In this document: positions 63,065 to 64,000 of the stretch, piece by piece
Layout: each line of letters opens with the position of its first letter
How positions within the stretch are numbered: position 1 is the first letter of the stretch
Assembly: GCA_905221605.1 (NCBI GenBank)
Contig: CAJNDS010002086.1
Coordinates: forward strand, 240,001 to 304,000
Direction: 5' to 3'
Origin: Symbiodinium natans
Taxonomy: Eukaryota > Sar > Dinophyceae > Suessiales > Symbiodiniaceae
DNA length: 64,000 nt
Notes under the pieces: model-generated
Seen by the model: only the letters and a program-made list of their open reading frames with translations
Database searches by the model: none
Told to the model about the DNA's origin: nothing
Made by a program: the position numbers and the translations under genes

Positions 63065-63192
63065 GGGAATGGGGGGAATGAGGGGACCCTCTAGAATCCC
63101 TTAAAGGGAAAATTCAGGGCCCCCAAGGAATGAGGGTACCGTCTATAGAATCCCTTAAAGGGAAAATTCAGGGCTCTAATTCCCTCATTTCC
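63065..63192. mobile_element. Inverted-repeat element (family J) with internal tandem
   Basis: GGAATGGGGGGAATGAGGGG / CTAATTCCCTCATTTCC ends around two copies of AGAATCCCTTAAAGGGAAAA (63092, 63147). It lies 35 bp after an exon. Confidence 0.65.
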
Positions 63193-63596
63193 TGCTAACC
63201 AACAGTAAGCAAAGGGGTTGAAAGTCGACTTGCACAGGGCACTGTCAGGGCGTTGACGAAATCCATGCTGCAAAGTGCACATGTTTTGCTTTTGACTTCG
63301 ATTCAGATGGGCTGTCACATTGAGGGCGCGGAAAGCCAAATCCCAGAACACGGAATCGCCCACTCGAGCATGTGCGCTGGAAAGGTTTCAGTTGACTTGA
63401 ACTGAGCAGCAATAGAAGTGATAGACTTACGAAAACAACATGAGCAAGCCGCAGTACACCACAACCTATCCCCCTTAACTCAAGACCTTAAGAATCAGCA
63501 AAAACCCTCTATTCCTTAAAACCCTAAGACCCTAAATCCCTAAACCCTAAAGCCCTAAACCCTAAACCCTAAACCCTTCAAAAACGCCACCAACAG

Positions 63597-63665
63597 GAGG
63601 GCCGGGTGCTGGCGCCGAGTTTACCGCCTCGGGGCTCTTTGCATCCATGCGCCTCTGGATGATCT
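63597..63665 (+). CDS. AK-HSDH exon: GPGAGAEFTASGLFASM
   Basis: RGPGAGAEFTASGLFASMRL then WMI, the C-terminal GPGAGxxVTAxGxFADxxR signature of homoserine dehydrogenase. The remaining few C-terminal residues are probably in a final exon downstream. GT donor likely at 63666. Confidence 0.95.
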
Positions 63666-63669
63666 GTGG

Positions 63670-63718
63670 GTTTAGGGTTTAGGATTTAGGATTTAGGGTT
63701 TAGGGTTTAGGGTTTAGG
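63670..63718 (+). repeat. Interstitial TTTAGGG block
   Basis: Six units immediately after the last AK-HSDH exon found. Confidence 0.95.
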
Positions 63719-63971
63719 GGACCCTAAACCACCACCTGTGGAAATTGAGTTGAAAAGGTGGTTGAAAGATGCTTTGGCATATTGCTATTGCTAATAAGAA
63801 GAATTAATGAATCATAGGTCGAATTGTATTAGAAATAAACCCCACAAATTACTGACAACAATACAAAAAGCATGGTCTATGGCCTTTGGCCCAGTTAAAG
63901 CACTTTGGGCATCAGGTGAAGGGTCTCAACCTTCAACTGTCGCCACTGCCAGAGCGGTGTGCTCATCCTCA

Positions 63972-64000
63972 CCCAGACCTTCCAAAACCCCTTAATTAAG
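63972..64000. mobile_element. Family A element, cut by the window end
   Basis: Starts CCCAGACCTTCCAAAACCCC TTAATTAAG; the left 29 bp of the palindrome. Confidence 0.85.

Overview
This 64 kb window is nuclear DNA from a protist, most likely a dinoflagellate. Four signals support that. TTTAGGG/CCCTAAA telomere-type repeats form more than 60 interstitial blocks on both strands. Reconstructed introns use GT, GC and GA donors with AG acceptors, often with bases shared across the junction, a known dinoflagellate habit. A 13-base match to the 3' end of the dinoflagellate spliced leader lies at 46584-46596. Genes are cut into short exons (about 30-130 nt) separated by introns from a few hundred bases to 10.8 kb. 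Both recognisable host genes read on the + strand. No rRNA, tRNA or CRISPR was seen.

Layout. (1) 402-7890: a TraB-domain gene rebuilt from six short exons. (2) About 7.9-21.2 kb: no family recognised; scattered exon-like fragments, telomere blocks, low-complexity tracts and small inverted-repeat elements. (3) 21.3-63.7 kb: one very large gene for bifunctional aspartokinase/homoserine dehydrogenase (AK-HSDH, the enzyme pair that opens and continues the threonine/methionine branch of aspartate metabolism). I could place 37 exons, from a probable kinase glycine-rich motif to the near-C-terminal GPGAGAEFTASG segment of the dehydrogenase. Splice phases agree across most junctions. The extreme 5' end is unresolved and the 3' end is probably just downstream. 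(4) 46.8-56 kb: inside a single 10.8 kb GC-AG intron of that gene, in sense orientation, sits a GC-rich block with almost no telomere motif. It encodes a LINE-type non-LTR retrotransposon: ORF1 (coiled coil plus RRM-like), endonuclease, reverse transcriptase, then an AlkB-like 2-oxoglutarate/Fe(II) oxygenase and, further on, a membrane-anchored coiled-coil protein.

The rest of the intron space is packed with non-autonomous elements. The clearest is a 110-bp near-perfect palindrome (CCCAGATCTTCC...GGAAGATCTGGG) present in nine full, rearranged, half or cut-off copies. Most full copies have a 2-bp target duplication (TA, TT, CT, AA, TG). At least three unrelated palindromic families (B, C, D) show the same 2-bp duplication. 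Three telomere blocks are flanked by 8-35 bp direct repeats of host sequence, as expected if telomere DNA was added during break repair.

Exon calls come from reading translated motifs and splice phases by eye, without alignment software or transcripts. Exons with family motifs and consistent phases are reliable; isolated exon-like fragments are not, and are marked low.
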